NCBI GenBank assembly: GCA_947373245.1
Contig: CANBWY010000001.1
Coordinates: forward strand, 1 to 64,000
Source of the DNA: Comamonadaceae bacterium
Lineage (GTDB): Bacteria; Pseudomonadota; Gammaproteobacteria; Burkholderiales; Burkholderiaceae_C
Length of the DNA: 64,000 bases
Reading direction: 5' to 3'
The notes under the pieces are model-generated. The model was not told where the DNA came from. It worked only from the letters and a program-made list of their open reading frames with translations, and did no database searches. Below are positions 20,194 to 32,987 of this stretch, one piece after another; within the stretch, counting starts at the first letter, position 1, and every line of letters begins with the position of its first letter. The position numbers were made by a program, and so were the translations under genes.

Positions 20194-20742
20194 ATGCGTA
20201 TTCTTGGCATTGACCCTGGGCTTCGCACCACCGGCTTTGGCGTGGTGGAAAAACACGGCAGCCAATTGCTCTACGTTGCCAGCGGCACCATCAAAACCAA
20301 CAAAGAAGTGCAAGGCAATTTGGCGGAGCGCTTGAAAGTGTTGTTCGATGGGATCCACGAAGTGGTCGAACGCTACAAGCCCGAGACCTCGGCCGTCGAG
20401 ATCGTGTTTGTGAACGTGAACCCACAAGCCACCTTGTTGCTCGGCCAAGCACGTGGGGCTTGTTTGACGGCCTTGGCGACTTGCCATTTGCCTGTGGCCG
20501 AATACACCGCGTTGCAAATGAAACAAGCCGTGGCAGGCCACGGCTTGGCCAAAAAAGAACAAGTGCAAGAAATGGTGAAGCGTTTGCTCAACCTCCCCGG
20601 CCTGCCCGGCCCCGATGCAGCTGATGCCCTAGGGATTGCCATCACCCACGCCCATGCAGGGCATTCAATGGCCATACTCGCCGCAGCGACCGACCTTCAA
20701 CGCAAAACGAGTGGCATGTACAAAGGTGGACGCAGCCGCTGA
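20194..20742 (+). CDS. ruvC: Holliday junction resolvase RuvC
   Basis: [18 protein letters not shown] start; [14 protein letters not shown]. Confidence 0.95.
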   Translation: MRILGIDPGLRTTGFGVVEKHGSQLLYVASGTIKTNKEVQGNLAERLKVLFDGIHEVVERYKPETSAVEIVFVNVNPQATLLLGQARGACLTALATCHLPVAEYTALQMKQAVAGHGLAKKEQVQEMVKRLLNLPGLPGPDAADALGIAITHAHAGHSMAILAAATDLQRKTSGMYKGGRSR

Positions 20743-20756
20743 TCGCTGCCAGCGCC

Positions 20757-21680
20757 TTACCAAGCGGGTGCGAGTTGCGCCAAACCCGGTGGCGCTTGGC
20801 GTGCGTCGTCGAAGGTGACGACTTCATAAGCCTCAGGCTGGCTGAGCAACTCACGCAGCAGTTTGTTGTTCAGCGCATGGCCTGATCGAAATGCCACATA
20901 CGAGGCAAGCAACGGCTTGCCAATCAAATACAAATCGCCCATGGCGTCGAGGATTTTGTGTTTCACAAACTCGTCGTCATAACGCAAGCCATCGCTGTTC
21001 AAGACCTTGTAATCGTCCATCACGATGGCGTTATCCAAGCCGCCACCCAGGGCCAAGCCATTGGCACGCATCATTTCAACGTCACGGGTGAACCCAAAGG
21101 TGCGTGCCCGCGCGATGTCGCGCGTGTAGTCTTGGGCGTCCATGTCGAACACCACACTCTGACCCGTGGCGTCCACGGCGGGGTGGCGAAAGTCGATCTC
21201 AAAGCTCAGCTTGTAGCCATGGTGCGGCTCAAGACGCGCCCACTTCACGTTAGCGCCCTCACCTTCACGCACTTCAACGGTCTTCAAGACGCGGATGAAA
21301 CGCTTGGGCGCGTTTTGCTCCACGATGCCCGCGCTTTGCAGCAAGAACACAAACGACGAGGCCGAACCGTCAAGAATAGGCACCTCTTCTGCCGTGATGT
21401 CGATGTAGAGGTTGTCAATGCCAAGACCAGCACAGGCCGACATCAAATGCTCCACCGTGAACACCTTCGCATCACCGTGCGAGATGGTGGAGGCCAAACG
21501 CGTGTCCGTCACCGCCGTGGCCGTGACAGCAATAGCCACCGGTTGCGGCAAATCCACCCGGCAGAACACGATGCCCGTGTCGGGTGGCGCTGGGCGCAGC
21601 GTCAGTTCCACGCGTTGACCGCTGTGAAGACCGACACCCACCGCTTTGGTGAGGGATTGAAGGGTTCTTTGTTTAAGCAC
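20757..21680 (-). CDS. lpxC: UDP-3-O-acyl-N-acetylglucosamine deacetylase
   Basis: [46 protein letters not shown]. Confidence 0.96.
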   Translation of the reverse strand: MLKQRTLQSLTKAVGVGLHSGQRVELTLRPAPPDTGIVFCRVDLPQPVAIAVTATAVTDTRLASTISHGDAKVFTVEHLMSACAGLGIDNLYIDITAEEVPILDGSASSFVFLLQSAGIVEQNAPKRFIRVLKTVEVREGEGANVKWARLEPHHGYKLSFEIDFRHPAVDATGQSVVFDMDAQDYTRDIARARTFGFTRDVEMMRANGLALGGGLDNAIVMDDYKVLNSDGLRYDDEFVKHKILDAMGDLYLIGKPLLASYVAFRSGHALNNKLLRELLSQPEAYEVVTFDDARQAPPGLAQLAPAW

Positions 21681-21747
21681 AGTTGGATTTTAGTGGATCA
21701 CCTACGAAGAGGTGATTCACTTATTCAATCACGGTGATTAAAAACGC

Positions 21748-23010
21748 TTAGTCCGCTTGCTTGCGCAAGAAGGCTGGAATTTCGTAATCGTCCATGCCGC
21801 CCGAAGACAAGGCATCGACCTTGGCGGCTGCCGAGGTACGGTTGCCACGCCACACGGCGGGAGAGTTCATGGATTCGTAGTTGGGTTGTGCCGCAGCCGT
21901 GCCCACGCCCATGCCTGCCGCCAAACCGGCCAAGCCAGCCGAGGCCGCAGCCAACACACCCGCTGGGGATGCGTTGTTGGCTTGGGTGGTGGGGAAACTC
22001 ATGCCATCGGTGCCAGTACGCAACACTTGCAACTGAGGTGCAGCGCGACGGCTACCCGCCAAACCTGTGGCGACCACGGTGACGCGAATTTGGTCGCCCA
22101 AGTTTTCGTCGTAAGCGGTACCGTAAATCACGTGCGCATCTGGCGACGCAAACTTGCGAATGGTGTTCATGGCTTCGCGCGACTCGGACAACTTCAAGCC
22201 GCCTTTGGCTGCGGTGATCAACACCAACACGCCCTTGGCACCCGACATGTCCACGCCTTCGAGCAGAGGGCAAGCCACGGCTTGTTCAGCCGCGATGCGT
22301 GCACGGTCTGGGCCGTTGGCCGCTGCAGTCCCCATCATGGCTTTGCCGGTTTCGCTCATCACCGTGCGCACGTCTTCAAAGTCGACGTTCACCAAGGCTT
22401 CCACATTGATGATTTCGGCAATGCCGCCGACGGAGTTTTTCAACACGTCGTTGGCGAAAGCAAAGGCTTCGTCTTGGCTGGCGTCGTCACCCAACACGTC
22501 CATCAGCTTTTCGTTCAACACCACGATGAGGGAGTCGACGTTTGCTTCGAGTTCAGCCAAACCGGCTTCGGCATTGCCCATGCGACGGCTGCCTTCGAAT
22601 TCGAAAGGCTTGGTCACCACGCCCACGGTCAAGATGCCCATCTCACGTGCCACACGTGCCACCACAGGCGCTGCGCCCGTACCAGTGCCACCGCCCATAC
22701 CGGCTGTCACGAACAACATGTTGGTGCCTTCCAACGCCAAGCGGATGTCGTCAATCGCGGCTTCCGCGGCTTCGCGGCCGCGCTCTGGTTTGCTGCCTGC
22801 ACCTAAGCCGCTCACGCCGAGCTGAATCACTTTGTGGGCGTTGCTCACGCGCAGGGCTTGTGCGTCGGTGTTCGCTGTCACGAACTCCACGCCTTGAACG
22901 CCGCAGCTGATCATGTGTTCCACAGCGTTACCGCCGCCGCCGCCGACGCCAATCACTTTAATTTGGGTGCCTGAGTTGAATGCTTCAACTTCGATCATTT
23001 CGATGGTCAT
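21748..23010 (-). CDS. ftsZ: Cell division protein FtsZ
   Basis: GMGGGTGTGAAPV tubulin signature; C-terminal DDYEIPAFLRKQAD. Confidence 0.98.
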   Translation of the reverse strand: MTIEMIEVEAFNSGTQIKVIGVGGGGGNAVEHMISCGVQGVEFVTANTDAQALRVSNAHKVIQLGVSGLGAGSKPERGREAAEAAIDDIRLALEGTNMLFVTAGMGGGTGTGAAPVVARVAREMGILTVGVVTKPFEFEGSRRMGNAEAGLAELEANVDSLIVVLNEKLMDVLGDDASQDEAFAFANDVLKNSVGGIAEIINVEALVNVDFEDVRTVMSETGKAMMGTAAANGPDRARIAAEQAVACPLLEGVDMSGAKGVLVLITAAKGGLKLSESREAMNTIRKFASPDAHVIYGTAYDENLGDQIRVTVVATGLAGSRRAAPQLQVLRTGTDGMSFPTTQANNASPAGVLAAASAGLAGLAAGMGVGTAAAQPNYESMNSPAVWRGNRTSAAAKVDALSSGGMDDYEIPAFLRKQAD

Positions 23011-23204
23011 TTTGTTTCTCCTATCAATCTAAAAATTTGCAGTTGCCTTGAATTTGTTGTTTGCTTGTCTTTCATCACGCTCCTTCTATGAGGGTGGCGC
23101 GGTGGCTGCACAAGGTCGCCATCGTCGCCCGGCATTCGGACGCGATGGCGGTCGCTGCGGCGGACTGCCACGTGCGAGGTAGAGCATGGTGTGTGGTGGC
23201 ATGT

Positions 23205-24434
23205 TTAAAAGTTCCCCACAAACCAATCTTTGAGGCGGTCCATCAACGAATTGACCGACCCACTCTTTTGTGACACTTTGATGCCGCGTTGGCGGTCTAC
23301 GCCGGCCTCGGCCAGCAAGCCCATCACGGTGGCAGCACGGGGCTGCGACACCATGTCGGCCAAGGCGCTGTTGTAGTGCGGGATGCCACGACGCACAGGC
23401 TTTAAGAAAATGTCTTCACCCAGCTCCACCATGCCCGGCATGACGGCGCTACCGCCCGTCAACACGATGCCCGAGGACAACACTTCTTCGTAACCCGAGT
23501 CACGAATGACTTGTTGCACCAACGAGAAAATTTCTTCCACCCGAGGCTCAATCACGCCGGCCAGCGCTTGGCGGCTCAACATGCGGGGACTGCGGTCACC
23601 CAAGCCCGGCACTTCCACCTGCACCTCGGGGTCGGCCAACAGCTGTTTGGCGTAGCCCGATTCAATTTTGATTTCTTCGGCGTCTTTGGTGGGCGTGCGC
23701 AAGGCCATCGCGATGTCGCTGGTGATCAAGTCACCCGCAATTGGAATGACCGCGGTATGGCGAATGGCGCCATTGGTGAAAATCGCCACATCGGTGGTAC
23801 CCGCACCAATGTCGACCAAGGCCACGCCCAACTCGCGCTCGTCGTCGGTCAACACCGACATGCTCGAGGCCAAGGGGTTGAGCATCAAGCTGTCCACATC
23901 CAAGCCGCAACGGCGCACGCACTTGATGATGTTTTCTGCCGCACTTTGTGCGCCCGTGACGATGTGCACCTTGGCTTCCAAGCGGATGCCACTCATGCCA
24001 ATGGGTTCGCGCACGTCTTGGCCGTCAATCACAAATTCTTGCGGTTGCACCAGCAACAAACGCTGGTCGGTCGAGATGTTGATGGCTTTGGCCGTTTCCA
24101 CCACACGGGCCACATCGGCTGCGGTGACTTCTTTGTCTTTCACTGCCACCATGCCCGTGGAGTTGATGCCGCGAATGTGGCTGCCGGTGATGCCGGTGTA
24201 GACGCGTGTGATCTTGCAGTCCGCCATCAACTCTGCCTCTTTCAAGGCCTGCTGAATGCTTTGCACGGTGGCATCGATGTTGACCACCACGCCGCGCTTC
24301 AAGCCATTGCTGGGCGCCACGCCCAAGCCCGCGAGCTTGAGCTCGCCGCCGGGCAACACTTCGGCCACGACCACCATGACCTTGGCTGTGCCAATGTCTA
24401 AGCCGACCACCAAATCTTTGTACTCTTTTGCCAT
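23205..24434 (-). CDS. ftsA: Cell division protein FtsA
   Basis: MAKEYKDLVVGLDIGTAKV start; actin-like fold motifs. Confidence 0.97.
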   Translation of the reverse strand: MAKEYKDLVVGLDIGTAKVMVVVAEVLPGGELKLAGLGVAPSNGLKRGVVVNIDATVQSIQQALKEAELMADCKITRVYTGITGSHIRGINSTGMVAVKDKEVTAADVARVVETAKAINISTDQRLLLVQPQEFVIDGQDVREPIGMSGIRLEAKVHIVTGAQSAAENIIKCVRRCGLDVDSLMLNPLASSMSVLTDDERELGVALVDIGAGTTDVAIFTNGAIRHTAVIPIAGDLITSDIAMALRTPTKDAEEIKIESGYAKQLLADPEVQVEVPGLGDRSPRMLSRQALAGVIEPRVEEIFSLVQQVIRDSGYEEVLSSGIVLTGGSAVMPGMVELGEDIFLKPVRRGIPHYNSALADMVSQPRAATVMGLLAEAGVDRQRGIKVSQKSGSVNSLMDRLKDWFVGNF

Positions 24435-24471
24435 AACAGCCTCGTTCTTTCTCGTCTTCTCTGTGCGTGCG

Positions 24472-25296
24472 TTAGCGTTTGGCGGGCACATCTTGTGTGC
24501 TCACCCCGCGCAAACGAATCGCATATCCGTTGTCATGTCGCAAATCTGCCGACTCCATCGCCGTCACTTTGCGACCTAGCTTTTGTGTGACTTGCGCCAA
24601 AGTCTTGGACACGCGTTGCACACGTGCCATCACGTCATCCACGCTGCCGCGTCCCAGTTCAATCACCGCGCCGTGCGCCAACTTGGCACGCCAGCTGCCA
24701 CGGTCTGTGAGCGCTAGGCTGTCCACGGCCAAGGTCAATTCTTTGAAACTGGGCTCCAGCGCCAAATACATGGCCAGCACTTGCTGCGATTGGCTGTCAG
24801 GCCCGCTCAGGCGCGGCATCTTTTCATCCTCCCAATCGCCAGCGTTGACTTCAAACACTTCACCATAGTTGTTCACCATGCGCGACTCGCCGTCATCGCC
24901 CCAATAGGCCACGGGTTGGTGCTCTTGCAAGTTCACGCGCAGGTGGTTGGGGAATTCGCGTTGCACAGAAGCCAGTCGCACCCAAGGCACCGCTTCAAAC
25001 GATTGGCGCACACGGCCCAAATCGACCGTGAAGAAATTGCCGGTCAACTTCGGTGCCACATTGGCACGCAGGGTGACATCACTGTTGTGTGCCACATCGC
25101 CGTGCACGGTGATGCCCGTCAAAGCAAAGGCGGGCAAGCGCACCAACGCCCACACACCGGCCATCAACGCACCCACCACCAAGCCTACGAACATGAGCGA
25201 AGCGGCCATGTGCATGAGCTTGACATCCAGCGGCACAGCCACCGAGGCATTAGCCTCGGGACGGGGTCGCATGTGGGTGGTGTAGCGCGAGGTCAT
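24472..25296 (-). CDS. ftsQ: Cell division protein FtsQ
   Basis: Single TM plus POTRA-like domain, located between ftsA and ddlB. Confidence 0.92.
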   Translation of the reverse strand: MTSRYTTHMRPRPEANASVAVPLDVKLMHMAASLMFVGLVVGALMAGVWALVRLPAFALTGITVHGDVAHNSDVTLRANVAPKLTGNFFTVDLGRVRQSFEAVPWVRLASVQREFPNHLRVNLQEHQPVAYWGDDGESRMVNNYGEVFEVNAGDWEDEKMPRLSGPDSQSQQVLAMYLALEPSFKELTLAVDSLALTDRGSWRAKLAHGAVIELGRGSVDDVMARVQRVSKTLAQVTQKLGRKVTAMESADLRHDNGYAIRLRGVSTQDVPAKR

Positions 25297-26264
25297 GCTG
25301 TTTTTGCGCCTCTCACGTGGTCAAGCGTGGCGCTTTCCAAGAGCGTCAAGCACAAGTCTTCGTAGCTGATGCCTGCGGCACGCGCAGACATGGGCACCAA
25401 GGAATGGCTGGTCATACCTGGGGAAGTGTTCATCTCCAACAGGTAAGGCTTGCGGTCGGAGGCGCGCAGCATGATGTCGGCACGGCCCCAGCCACGGCAC
25501 CCCAGGGCACGGTAAGCGGCCACGACCAAGCGTTGAATTTCTTTTTCTTCGGCCTCGGGCAAACCGCTGGGACAGTGGTATTTCACGTCGTCGGTGAAGT
25601 ACTTGTGGTTGTAGTCATACGCACCATCGGGGGCGGCGATGCGCACCACGGGCAAGGCGCGGGCGTGCGGGCCATTGCCCAAAATTGGGCAGGTCAGCTC
25701 CTCGCCGGTGATGAACTCTTCACACAACAAGTCGGGGTCAAATTGCGTGGCCAACGCTGCCGCAGCAGCGATGGCTGAGGCCTCTGTGACTTTGCTCATG
25801 CCAATGGAGGAGCCTTCACGCGGCGGCTTCACGATCAAGGGCAAGCCCAGTTTGGCGGGAATGGCGGCAATGTTGTCTGTGGTTTGGTCTTCAGGCGACA
25901 ACCACACATAGCTCGGCGTTGACAAGCCGACGGCACTCCACACGCGCTTGGTCATCACTTTGTCCATCGCCATGGCCGAAGCCATCACGCCTGAACCGGT
26001 GTAGGGAATGCCCAGCAGTTCGAGTGCGCCCTGCACCGAACCGTCTTCTCCATAGCGACCATGCAAGGCGATGAAGGCGTGGGTGTAGCCCTCGCGCTTG
26101 AGTTCGTCCAAGCCCCGCTCGGCAGGGTCAAATGCCGTGGCGTTGACACCTTGGCTTTGCAAGGCTTTGAGCACGCCCGTGCCCGACATGAAGGACACAT
26201 CGCGTTCGGCAGACAGACCGCCCATGAGGACGGCAACTTTGGCGGTTTGGATATTGAAGGTCAT
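25293..26264 (-). CDS. ddlB: D-alanine--D-alanine ligase
   Basis: [19 protein letters not shown] and [18 protein letters not shown]. Confidence 0.97.
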   Translation of the reverse strand: MTFNIQTAKVAVLMGGLSAERDVSFMSGTGVLKALQSQGVNATAFDPAERGLDELKREGYTHAFIALHGRYGEDGSVQGALELLGIPYTGSGVMASAMAMDKVMTKRVWSAVGLSTPSYVWLSPEDQTTDNIAAIPAKLGLPLIVKPPREGSSIGMSKVTEASAIAAAAALATQFDPDLLCEEFITGEELTCPILGNGPHARALPVVRIAAPDGAYDYNHKYFTDDVKYHCPSGLPEAEEKEIQRLVVAAYRALGCRGWGRADIMLRASDRKPYLLEMNTSPGMTSHSLVPMSARAAGISYEDLCLTLLESATLDHVRGAKTA

Positions 26265-26266
26265 GC

Positions 26267-27688
26267 TTAAACCAATTTTTCGCGCTTACGTTCTTGCACC
26301 AACTCCAGCACCTTGACTGGCACTTGGCCAATCGAGCCGGCGCCCATGCACATCACCACGTCGCCGTCTTGGGCGTTGTCGGCAATCACTTGGGCCATCT
26401 TTTGAATGTCGTCCACGAAGACCAAGGCTTCGTGGCCTGCCACACGCATGGCACGCGACAAGGCGCGGCCATCGGCGGCGGCAATCGGTGTTTCGCCTGC
26501 GGCGTAAATTTCGGACAGCCACAACACATCGGCGCGGCCCATGACTTCGACGAAGTCTTCAAAGCAATCGCGTGTGCGGGTATAGCGGTGCGGCTGAAAC
26601 GCCAATACCAAACGACGACCGGGGAAAGCGCCGCGCGCGGCAGCCAAAGTGGCCGCCACTTCAACAGGGTGGTGACCGTAGTCTTCGATGAGCGTGAACT
26701 CGCCGCCATGCTTTGCCGCCACTTCGCCATGGCGTTGGAAACGACGACCCACACCTTTGAATTCGGCCAAGGCTTTTTGCAGCGCCTCATCAGGCACGTT
26801 CAGCTCCACCGCAATGGCGATGGCCGCCAAAGCGTTGAGCACGTTGTGCTCGCCCGCCAAGTTAAGCGTGATATCAAGGTCTGGCAAGGTGATGCCGTTG
26901 CGACGCTGCACGGTGAAGCACATGCGGCCGTTGTCGGCACGCACATTCACTGCACGCACTTGCGCGTCTTCGTTAAAACCATAGCTGGTGATGGGACGTG
27001 ACACCTCGGGCAAGATGCTGCGCACGGCGGCATCGTCGGTGCACAAAATCGCTGCGCCATAAAACGGCATGCGGTGCAAGAACTCGATGAACGCAGCCTT
27101 CAACTTGTTGAAGTCATGGCCATAGGTGTCCATGTGGTCAGCGTCGATGTTGGTGACCACGGCCATCACAGGCAAGAGGTTCAAGAACGAGGCATCGGAC
27201 TCGTCGGCCTCAACCACGATGTAGTCGCCCGAACCCAGCTTGGCATTGGCACCTGCGCTGTTGAGCTTGCCGCCAATCACAAAGGTGGGGTCCATGCCGG
27301 CTTCGGCCAACACGCTGGCGACCAAACTGGTGGTGGTGGTTTTGCCGTGGGTGCCGGCAATGGCCACGCCGGTTTTGAGACGCATCAACTCGGCCAACAT
27401 CACGGCGCGTGGCACCACGGGCACGAGCTTGGCGTGTGCGGCCACCACTTCGGGGTTGTCGGCTTGCACGGCGGTGGATGTGACCACGGCATCTGCGCCC
27501 GCAATATTTTGGGCGTCGTGGCCCACATGGGTTTGGATGCCCAAGCTTTGCAAGCGTTTCAAAGCGGCGCTGTCCGACAGGTCAGAGCCAGAGATGACGT
27601 AGCCCAAGTTCAACAGCACTTCGGCAATGCCGCTCATGCCTGCGCCGCCGATGCCGACGAAATGGATGTGATGAATGGCGTGTTTCAT
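26267..27688 (-). CDS. murC: UDP-N-acetylmuramate--L-alanine ligase
   Basis: [16 protein letters not shown] and [12 protein letters not shown]. Confidence 0.97.
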   Translation of the reverse strand: MKHAIHHIHFVGIGGAGMSGIAEVLLNLGYVISGSDLSDSAALKRLQSLGIQTHVGHDAQNIAGADAVVTSTAVQADNPEVVAAHAKLVPVVPRAVMLAELMRLKTGVAIAGTHGKTTTTSLVASVLAEAGMDPTFVIGGKLNSAGANAKLGSGDYIVVEADESDASFLNLLPVMAVVTNIDADHMDTYGHDFNKLKAAFIEFLHRMPFYGAAILCTDDAAVRSILPEVSRPITSYGFNEDAQVRAVNVRADNGRMCFTVQRRNGITLPDLDITLNLAGEHNVLNALAAIAIAVELNVPDEALQKALAEFKGVGRRFQRHGEVAAKHGGEFTLIEDYGHHPVEVAATLAAARGAFPGRRLVLAFQPHRYTRTRDCFEDFVEVMGRADVLWLSEIYAAGETPIAAADGRALSRAMRVAGHEALVFVDDIQKMAQVIADNAQDGDVVMCMGAGSIGQVPVKVLELVQERKREKLV

Positions 27689-28785
27689 GTTTGATCTCCC
27701 TTCGCTGCGAGTTGCTCGCACGCGGCCACGACTTTGGCAACCGCTTCGACTTGACGCAAGGCATAGGCTTTTTCAGCACAAGCCAACAAGGTGCGACGGG
27801 TCATGAATTGCAAACGGTCAGCCAAGTCTTGGGCTTTCAATTCGGATTGAGGAATCAACCAAGCGCCGCCTGCGTCCACGACGAAACGGGCGTTGCTGGT
27901 TTGGTGGTCGTCCACCGCATGGGGGAACGGCACGTAAATGGCGGCAGCGCCCACGGCGGCCAACTCGGTCACGGTGCTGGCACCAGCGCGGGCAATCACC
28001 ACATCGGCGTCGGCAAAGGCTTGTGCGGTGTCGTCGATGAAGGGGGTCAACTCGGCTTGCACATGCACGTCGGCATACGCGGCGCGTAAGGCGTCAATTT
28101 GTTTGGCGCCGCTTTGATGCGTCACCACAGGGCGTTGGTCATGTGGAATTTTGGCGATGGCTTGAGGCACGAGGGTGTTGAGCGCTTGCGCCCCCAAGCT
28201 GCCACCCACCACCAACACGCGCAATGGCCCCGTGCGCTCGGCAAAGCGTTGCGCAGGCTCGGGCTGGTTCACAAAACCTGCGCGCAAGGGGTTGCCCACC
28301 CACTCGGCACCTGCCAACACCTTGGGAAAGGCGCTGAACACGCGCGTCGCCACACGGCGCAACACGCGGTTGGCCATGCCCGCCACCGAGTTTTGTTCGT
28401 GCAAGACCAAGGGCTTGCCACACAACACGGCCATCATGCCGGCGGGGAACGTGATGTAGCCCCCCAGACCCACCACCACATCGGGGTTGACGCGGCGCAC
28501 CACAGACCCGCTTTGCCAGAACGCACGCAACAATTTGAAAGGCAGCAACGCCAAGGTCTTGACACCTTTGCCACGCACGCCACCAAACTGAACCGTCTCG
28601 TAGGCAAAGCCACGCGTCGGCACCAACTGACTTTCCATGCTCGGCGCGGGTGCGCCCAGCCAATGCACGTGCCAGCCTTGCGCACGCAACTGCTCGGCCA
28701 CGGCCAAGCCCGGGAAAATATGACCACCTGTGCCGCCCGCCATGATGAGCGCGGTGCGTGGTGTGCTGCGTCGTGCTTGGCTCAT
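27685..28785 (-). CDS. murG: UDP-N-acetylglucosamine transferase MurG
   Basis: [33 protein letters not shown]. Confidence 0.97.
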   Translation of the reverse strand: MSQARRSTPRTALIMAGGTGGHIFPGLAVAEQLRAQGWHVHWLGAPAPSMESQLVPTRGFAYETVQFGGVRGKGVKTLALLPFKLLRAFWQSGSVVRRVNPDVVVGLGGYITFPAGMMAVLCGKPLVLHEQNSVAGMANRVLRRVATRVFSAFPKVLAGAEWVGNPLRAGFVNQPEPAQRFAERTGPLRVLVVGGSLGAQALNTLVPQAIAKIPHDQRPVVTHQSGAKQIDALRAAYADVHVQAELTPFIDDTAQAFADADVVIARAGASTVTELAAVGAAAIYVPFPHAVDDHQTSNARFVVDAGGAWLIPQSELKAQDLADRLQFMTRRTLLACAEKAYALRQVEAVAKVVAACEQLAAKGDQT

Positions 28786-30077
28786 AGTCGGCCTCCGTGC
28801 ATGACCACGCGGTTTTCAAAGTCCACGCGCAACACCACGGCAATGGCGATGAGGTTCAACAAAATCGCAGATCCGCCGTAGCTCATCAACGGCAAGGTCA
28901 AGCCCTTGGTGGGCAAGGCCCCCAAATTCACGCCGATGTTGATGAAGGACTGAAAGCCCATCCAAATGCCCACGCCTTGCGCCACCAAACCAGCAAACAC
29001 GCGGTCCATGGCAATTGCTTGACGGCCGATGTACATGATGCGGCGTGTCAGCCACATGAACATGCCAATCACAGCCACCACACCGACAAAACCAAACTCT
29101 TCGCCAATCACAGCGAGTAAAAAGTCGGTGTGTGCCTCTGGCAACCAATGCAGCTTTTCCACACTGCCACCCAAACCAACGCCAAATATTTCGCCGCGGC
29201 CAATCGCAATCAAGGAGTGCGACAACTGGTAACCCTTGCCCAAGGCATGCTCCATGCTCCAAGGGTCTAGGTAGGCAAAGATGCGCTCACGTCGCCATTC
29301 GGACGAAGCGATGATGAGGGCAAACACACCCACCAACGCCGTGGCAATCAAGAAGAACATGCGGGCGTTCACGCCGCCCAAGAACAAGATGCCCATGGCA
29401 ATCACGGCGATCACCATGAAGGCGCCCATGTCTGGCTCAGACAACAACAGCAAGCCCACCACCGAGACCGCCACGCCCATGGGCGTGACCGCGGCGAAGA
29501 AGTTTTCCTTCACTTCCATCTTGCGCACCATGTAGTTGGCGGCGTAGAGCAACACCCCCAACTTGGCCAGCTCTGACGGTTGAAAGTTCATGAAGCCCAA
29601 ACCAATCCAACGACGTGCCCCGTTGACCGATTTGCCAATGAACGGAATCAGCACCGCCATCAACAACACGATGGATACCACGAACACCCACGGGGCCACA
29701 CGCTCCCAAGTGTTGAGTGGAATTTGAAAGGCCAACAATGCCGCCACAAATGCCACAAACAAAGACAAGGTGTGACGAATCAAGAAATACGTTTGCGTGT
29801 AACCCGCCCCCATGCGCGGGTTGTCTGGAATGGCAATAGAGGCGGAGTACACCATGACCAAGCCAAACATCAGCAACGCGAAGGTGACCCACACCAACGG
29901 TTGGTCAAAGCCTGTCACATGCACGGGCGAAGCCGCGGTGCGCGAGAACTCGGTGCCGTGCACGCGCACGGGCAAGGCATTCATGCCTGCCTCGGGCTCG
30001 GCGCCCCACAAGCGACGAATGCTGTGTTGCATGCGTTGCACGAAGGGGGCTTTGGCAGCTGCGCTCAAGTTGCTCAC
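28782..30077 (-). CDS. ftsW: Septal peptidoglycan glycosyltransferase FtsW
   Basis: SEDS family; [18 protein letters not shown]; probable GTG start at 30077 overlapping the murD stop. Confidence 0.93.
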   Translation of the reverse strand: MSNLSAAAKAPFVQRMQHSIRRLWGAEPEAGMNALPVRVHGTEFSRTAASPVHVTGFDQPLVWVTFALLMFGLVMVYSASIAIPDNPRMGAGYTQTYFLIRHTLSLFVAFVAALLAFQIPLNTWERVAPWVFVVSIVLLMAVLIPFIGKSVNGARRWIGLGFMNFQPSELAKLGVLLYAANYMVRKMEVKENFFAAVTPMGVAVSVVGLLLLSEPDMGAFMVIAVIAMGILFLGGVNARMFFLIATALVGVFALIIASSEWRRERIFAYLDPWSMEHALGKGYQLSHSLIAIGRGEIFGVGLGGSVEKLHWLPEAHTDFLLAVIGEEFGFVGVVAVIGMFMWLTRRIMYIGRQAIAMDRVFAGLVAQGVGIWMGFQSFINIGVNLGALPTKGLTLPLMSYGGSAILLNLIAIAVVLRVDFENRVVMHGGRL

Positions 30078-31804
30078 ACCATGCCTCCTGCTTCTTCCAC
30101 CAACTGGTTGACGGCGTTCACAAACACGTCGGCGCGGTGCGCATAGCTGCGAAACATATCGAGGCTGGCGCACGCGGGCGACAACAACACAGCGTCACCC
30201 GAATGGGCTTGCGCGTGACAGCACTTGACGGCGTCCTCCATCGTGGCAGCATCTAACAACGGCACGCCGCTGTGCTGCAACACCTCGCGTAAGGCGGGTG
30301 CATCGCGGCCAATCAACACCACGGCGCGCGCGTACCGAGAAACAGGCTCGACCAGCGGTGAAAAATCTTGGCCCTTGCCGTCGCCACCCAAGATGACCAC
30401 CAAACGGCGCTCCAGTCCCAAGCCTTGCAACGCGGCCACGGTGGCACCGACGTTGGTGCCTTTGCTGTCGTCAAAATATTCCACACCGTTCAACACCGTG
30501 ACCGCTTCCACGCGGTGTGACTCACCTTGGTATTCGCGCAGACCAAACAACATGGGCGCCAAATCGCCACCGGCACTGCCGGCCAACGCCAGGGCGGCCA
30601 GGGCGTTGAGCGCGTTGTGGCGGCCACGGATGCGCAGCGCATCGGCGGGCATCAAACGCTGGAAGTGAATTTCTTCTTCATCGTCTTTACGGCGTTTACG
30701 CGTTTCGTCTGCTTCCAGTGCGCGGACCAACCACGTCATGCCGTTAACGGTTTCGATGCCGTAGTCACCGGGGCGTTGCGGCATATCGCCACCGAAGGTG
30801 AGGTGCGCGCGCACTTGGGGTTTTTGCAATTTCACGCGAATAGGCTCGGGCAGCATGGCCATCACGCCTGCGTCTTCGCGGTTGAGCACCAGCACACCGT
30901 GCTTGCCAAAGATGCGCGCTTTTGCGGCACCGTAGCTGTCCATGCTGCCGTGCCAGTCGAGGTGGTCTTGCGTGAGGTTGAGCACGGTCGCTGCCGTAGG
31001 CTCGAAGTTGTCCACGCCGTCCAACTGGAAGCTGGACAACTCCAGCACCCACACCTGTGGCAAATAGGGATGATCCGCTGGCGGAGGGGGTGGCGGCACA
31101 AGCGGTGGCAAGTCCACTTCAAAAGCGTCTGAGGCCGAGGCGTCTACGCTGACGTCCTCGGTTTGCGTCTCTTCAGCCGCCAACGCCAACTGAGCCGCAT
31201 GTGCTGACGCTTCTTGTTCTTTGGCCTCATCCGCCGCTTGTGCAGCTTCTTCTGCGGCGGCAATCACATCGGCGGCGGCTTGCTGCTCGGCTGCGTCGTC
31301 CAACGCGTGCGACAAGGTGTCAAGCAAGGTCGGGCCAATGTTGCCAGCGACGGCCACCTGTTTGCCGGCACGCTCTAGCAAACGTCCGGTGAGTGATGTG
31401 ACCGTGGTCTTGCCATTGGTGCCCGTGATGGCCAACACTTTGGGGTAATAGGCTTGGCCGTTTTGTAACTCGCTCAGAGCTTGGGCAAACAAGGTCAACT
31501 CGGTGCCAACCCATAAGCCCGCAGCCACAGCGGCGTTCCACACCGGAGCGACCGACTCGGGGCTCAGGCCTGGGCTCTTGAACACCGCGCGCACGTCTTG
31601 GCCTTCAACCAAGGCTGCGTCGAATGGCCCGTGCACAAAGTTCACCTCCGGCAATTCAGCGCGCAGCGCAGCCAAATGCGGCGGCTCGGCGCGCGTGTCC
31701 ACCACTTGCACATGCGCACCGAAGCGCACGCACCAACGTGCCATCGCTAGGCCGGAATCACCCAAGCCCAGAATTAGCACAGATTGGTTGTGGAGTTGTT
31801 GCAT
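30074..31804 (-). CDS. murD: UDP-N-acetylmuramoylalanine--D-glutamate ligase (576 aa, with internal low-complexity insertion)
   Basis: [37 protein letters not shown]. Confidence 0.95.
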   Translation of the reverse strand: MQQLHNQSVLILGLGDSGLAMARWCVRFGAHVQVVDTRAEPPHLAALRAELPEVNFVHGPFDAALVEGQDVRAVFKSPGLSPESVAPVWNAAVAAGLWVGTELTLFAQALSELQNGQAYYPKVLAITGTNGKTTVTSLTGRLLERAGKQVAVAGNIGPTLLDTLSHALDDAAEQQAAADVIAAAEEAAQAADEAKEQEASAHAAQLALAAEETQTEDVSVDASASDAFEVDLPPLVPPPPPPADHPYLPQVWVLELSSFQLDGVDNFEPTAATVLNLTQDHLDWHGSMDSYGAAKARIFGKHGVLVLNREDAGVMAMLPEPIRVKLQKPQVRAHLTFGGDMPQRPGDYGIETVNGMTWLVRALEADETRKRRKDDEEEIHFQRLMPADALRIRGRHNALNALAALALAGSAGGDLAPMLFGLREYQGESHRVEAVTVLNGVEYFDDSKGTNVGATVAALQGLGLERRLVVILGGDGKGQDFSPLVEPVSRYARAVVLIGRDAPALREVLQHSGVPLLDAATMEDAVKCCHAQAHSGDAVLLSPACASLDMFRSYAHRADVFVNAVNQLVEEAGGMV

Positions 31805-31808
31805 CGCC

Positions 31809-32987
31809 TTATCTCAACTTCAAGGTAGACAGACCCACCAAGCACAACAGCATGGTGATGATCCAAAAGCGCACAACCACTTGCGTTTCTTTCCAGCCAC
31901 TCTTTTCGAAGTGGTGGTGCAGGGGTGCCATTTTCAAAATGCGTCGGCCGGTGCCGTATTTCTTTTTCGTGACCTTGAAGTACGTGACTTGCAACATGAC
32001 CGACAAGGCTTCGACCACGAAGATGCCGCCCATGATGGCCAGCACGATTTCTTGACGCACGATGACAGCCACCGTGCCCAGCGCAGCGCCTAAGGCCAGT
32101 GCACCCACGTCACCCATGAACACTTGCGCAGGATGCGTGTTGAACCACAAAAACGCCAAACCCGCGCCGGCCATGGCCGAACAGAAAATCATCAACTCAC
32201 CCGAACCTGGGATGTAGGGGAACAGCAGGTATTTGGAGAACACCGAGCTACCGGTGACATAGGCAAACACGCCCAAGGCCGAGCCCACCATCACCACCGG
32301 CATGATGGCCAAGCCATCCAAACCATCGGTCAAGTTCACGGCGTTGCTAGAACCCACGATGACCAAGTAAGTCATGATCACAAAGCCGAACACACCCAAG
32401 GGGTAGCTCACCTCTTTGATGAAGGGCAAAAGCAAACCGGCTTTGGGAGGCAAGTTCACATCGAAACCCGACTTGACCCACGAGTAAAACAACTCCAACA
32501 CGCGCAAGTTGCTGCTCTCTGAAATGCTGAACACCAAGTACAAAGCGGCCAACAAACCAATGATGGATTGCCACATGTATTTTTCGCGCGAGGGCATGCC
32601 CTCTGGATCTTTGTTGACCACCTTGCGCCAGTCATCGACCCAGCCAATGGCGCCAAAACCCAAAGTGACGATCAACACGATCCACACAAAACGGTTCGAC
32701 AAATCAGCCCACAACAAGGTGGACACGGCGATGCAAATCAGAATCAGCACCCCGCCCATGGTCGGGGTGCCGCTTTTGACCAAATGCGATTGCAAGGCGT
32801 ATTCGCGGATGGGCTGGCCAATCTTCAAGGCGGCCAAACGACGAATCACGGCGGGGCCTGCGACCAAACCGATCAGCAAGGCGGTCAACGCGGCCATCAC
32901 CGCACGGAAAGTGAGGTACTGGAACACGCGAAAGAAACCAAATTCTGGCGACAGGGTTTGCAGCCATTGGGCCAAAGTCAGCAGCAT
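31809..32987 (-). CDS. mraY: Phospho-N-acetylmuramoyl-pentapeptide-transferase
   Basis: [35 protein letters not shown]. Confidence 0.97.
   Translation of the reverse strand: MLLTLAQWLQTLSPEFGFFRVFQYLTFRAVMAALTALLIGLVAGPAVIRRLAALKIGQPIREYALQSHLVKSGTPTMGGVLILICIAVSTLLWADLSNRFVWIVLIVTLGFGAIGWVDDWRKVVNKDPEGMPSREKYMWQSIIGLLAALYLVFSISESSNLRVLELFYSWVKSGFDVNLPPKAGLLLPFIKEVSYPLGVFGFVIMTYLVIVGSSNAVNLTDGLDGLAIMPVVMVGSALGVFAYVTGSSVFSKYLLFPYIPGSGELMIFCSAMAGAGLAFLWFNTHPAQVFMGDVGALALGAALGTVAVIVRQEIVLAIMGGIFVVEALSVMLQVTYFKVTKKKYGTGRRILKMAPLHHHFEKSGWKETQVVVRFWIITMLLCLVGLSTLKLR

Noticed and set aside
23061-23273. 70-aa + ORF in the ftsA-ftsZ spacer
   Set aside because: Runs into ftsA on the opposite strand, with no RBS or domain.
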